Positions 62,636 through 64,000 of a stretch of DNA of 64,000 bases are shown in pieces. The position numbers and the translations under genes were made by a program. Under the pieces are notes generated by a model. The model did no database searches. It was not told the DNA's origin and was given only the letters and a program-made list of their open reading frames with translations. Numbering within the stretch: the stretch's first letter is position 1; each line of letters begins with the position of its first letter. Source of the DNA: Bacillota bacterium (GTDB taxonomy: Bacteria; Bacillota; Clostridia; Acetivibrionales; Acetivibrionaceae); NCBI GenBank assembly GCA_023398495.1, contig JAEWSG010000203.1:71560-135559 (forward strand). The letters are read 5' to 3'.

Positions 62636-63832
62636 TTATCTATTTGCAAAATTTAAATCTATCAAATAATCTCTATAATCAAAATCCATTGAAGCTATGA
62701 AACGCCTGCCTTTCATGCTCTCTTTCGGATGTTTTTTTGTATCATTTTTTACTGCATTGAATGCTATCTTTTTCAAAACAGCCATATTGTGAGGTGCTGT
62801 CCCTTTCCTTGTTTTGTTAGCATCTTCCCCATATGTCACATCTAAGCTCCAATGCATACTTTCAATTTTCCAATGATTTCGTACTGCCTTTTCGAATTCT
62901 TTAATCGAAGATATACTCCCGATATAATATGACTGTTCTTTTGATCTTTTTCCTGAAATTTCCGTTTCCCTTTCAACCATTCCAACTCCTGCAAATCCTT
63001 CCCACTCCCGCTTTGCATCAAGCATCCATGAGATATTCTGAGTGTAATAATATGTTCGCTTCTCGGTTCTACCATGACCAAAATCAATTGTTTTTATCAT
63101 GGCCAATTCATTGTCTCCCATTGGTTTTCCCGTGTTGTTTGCTAGTTTGTAAGCTAGATTTAAATTGTCTATTTTTCCCTCGTTTTTCAAATTGCTAAAA
63201 CATTCTACAATATCATTAAGCAAGCCTACTTGGTTTCCTTTCACATTTAAGACATAATCAGATTTGCATTCTTTGATAATTTTTTCGGCAATCTTTTTTT
63301 GGCAACCAATGGCGTCGATGGTAACAATGCAACCTTTTATGAATAAGGTATCGAGCAGCTCAGGAATAGCCGTTATTTCGTTACTTTTTTCATCAGTTTT
63401 AACTTGTCCAATAACTAAACTGTGTGAATTGCAAAGAGCACTTACGATATGGACTCCTGTGGTGCTATTTTTTTCAATAGTACCTCTCATTGTTTTTCCG
63501 TCTATGCTTACTATATCCTTATTTTCAAGTTCTATAGCACCTTTCATCCAAAGAGTAAAGCATTTTTCAAATTGTTTTGGTGAAATAATATTAAATAACC
63601 TTCCTATTGTCGATAGTGATGGCACTCCATTAGGCAATTCAATGTATTTTTTTAACCAGTTTATATTAGGTTCGACTGATGACCAAAGCTTAATGTCTTT
63701 CCACTCATTGCACCCGCTGATGACAGCTGCCACTACGATAAAAACTATATCTACAAGTTTATGTTTTACTTTCCCCTGTTCGCGTTTATCCTCAAGAATA
63801 CTAAAACTTTCGAAAAATTGTCCTTGGTACAT
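62636..63832 (-). CDS. ISAs1-family transposase
   Basis: A 398-residue DDE transposase. The ISAs1/H-repeat signatures are FESFSILEDKREQGKVKHKL, VDIVFIVVAAVISGCNEWKD, ELENKDIVSIDGKTMRGTIE (first Asp), GCIVTIDAIGCQKKIAEKII (second Asp), HWKIESMHWSLDVTYGEDAN (Glu) and APHNMAVLKKIAFN. The ATG at 63832 is preferred because AAGGAA precedes it and the conserved part begins there. The frame has no stop or frameshift, so the enzyme may be active. Confidence 0.95.
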   Translation of the reverse strand: MYQGQFFESFSILEDKREQGKVKHKLVDIVFIVVAAVISGCNEWKDIKLWSSVEPNINWLKKYIELPNGVPSLSTIGRLFNIISPKQFEKCFTLWMKGAIELENKDIVSIDGKTMRGTIEKNSTTGVHIVSALCNSHSLVIGQVKTDEKSNEITAIPELLDTLFIKGCIVTIDAIGCQKKIAEKIIKECKSDYVLNVKGNQVGLLNDIVECFSNLKNEGKIDNLNLAYKLANNTGKPMGDNELAMIKTIDFGHGRTEKRTYYYTQNISWMLDAKREWEGFAGVGMVERETEISGKRSKEQSYYIGSISSIKEFEKAVRNHWKIESMHWSLDVTYGEDANKTRKGTAPHNMAVLKKIAFNAVKNDTKKHPKESMKGRRFIASMDFDYRDYLIDLNFANR

Positions 63833-63896
63833 TATATTTAATTCCTTATTTGTGTATTTTACACTTATTATATATTTATTTACATCAGTGTGCAAA

Positions 63897-63943
63897 ACAT
63901 AAACTGGAACAAATCCTTTATTTTAGGCTGTTCCAGTTTATGT
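63897..63943. repeat. 15-bp inverted repeat upstream of the transposase
   Basis: ACATAAACTGGAACA (63897-63911) and TGTTCCAGTTTATGT (63929-63943) are perfect inverted repeats around a 17-nt loop. It may block read-through into the transposase gene or lie at the edge of the IS. Confidence 0.7.
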
Positions 63944-64000
63944 CTAAAATGTTATCTCGCTATCATAATTGTATTATTATTGCTTCATGAAATTACCGTG

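Larger units (their letters stand above)
62636..63943. mobile_element. ISAs1-family insertion sequence (ends not defined)
   Basis: The element contains one intact transposase gene. I could not find matching terminal inverted repeats or a target-site duplication, so the limits are only those of the gene plus the palindrome upstream of it. It lies near accessory carbohydrate genes. Confidence 0.6.

Noticed and set aside
1..64000. CRISPR array
   Set aside because: No regularly spaced direct repeats were seen; the repeats present are dispersed and palindromic.

Overview
The window is AT-rich Firmicute DNA and most likely comes from an anaerobic, spore-forming, cellulolytic clostridium of the Acetivibrio/Hungateiclostridium/Ruminiclostridium kind. 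The evidence is two secreted enzymes with type I dockerins (a GH9-CBM3c cellulase and a PL11 rhamnogalacturonan lyase), a SigI/RsgI pair, the spore protease YabG, a T-box in front of a branched-chain amino acid operon, and strong purine-rich ribosome binding sites. The genus is an inference; no species can be named from the sequence alone.

Positions 1-19593 (all minus strand) hold an almost complete extracellular contractile injection system (eCIS, the Afp/PVC class of phage-tail-like particles). In order of transcription: AAA+ ATPase, DUF4255 cap, a small Ig-like protein, one sheath, a first tube protein, a tail-assembly-like protein overlapping a DUF6760 protein, a second tube protein, a 435-residue unknown, a LysM protein, hub, spike, PAAR tip, gp25-like protein, two J-like baseplate proteins, and a propeller/tail-protein-I fusion that runs off the window. 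No tape measure, fibre or toxin is recognisable here, so the locus probably continues beyond position 1. Two points stand out: an overlap that looks like a programmed -1 frameshift of the phage tail-chaperone type (13128-13176), and a 198-bp imperfect palindrome between the two J genes.

Positions 19860-34700 are housekeeping and carbohydrate genes: tRNA-Pro(TGG), a TtcA-like tRNA thiolase, a secreted NAGPA-type phosphodiester glycosidase, galU, a YihY protein, rpsF-ssb-rpsR with its own promoter and structured leader, a GAF-GGDEF cyclase with an I-site, glgB, the sigI-rsgI pair and a DUF368 transporter. Positions 34903-42280 are a T-box-controlled ilvB-ilvN-ilvC-leuA-cimA operon plus a small unknown gene; cimA suggests an isoleucine route through citramalate.

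Positions 42500-55000 hold a guanine-deaminase-like enzyme, an HtrA protease, DUF951, a PGB-LysM-M14 endopeptidase, a 36-codon small ORF, topB, yabG and a MoxR/DUF58/transglutaminase operon. Positions 55380-62310 hold the two cellulosomal genes, which lie on either side of an ECF sigma/anti-sigma pair with a likely autoregulatory promoter. An ISAs1-family transposase gene closes the window.

Several small dispersed palindromic repeats occur between genes: a 104-bp element in three copies, a 67-bp element in two, a 20-nt exact repeat in two, and relatives of the 198-bp eCIS palindrome.
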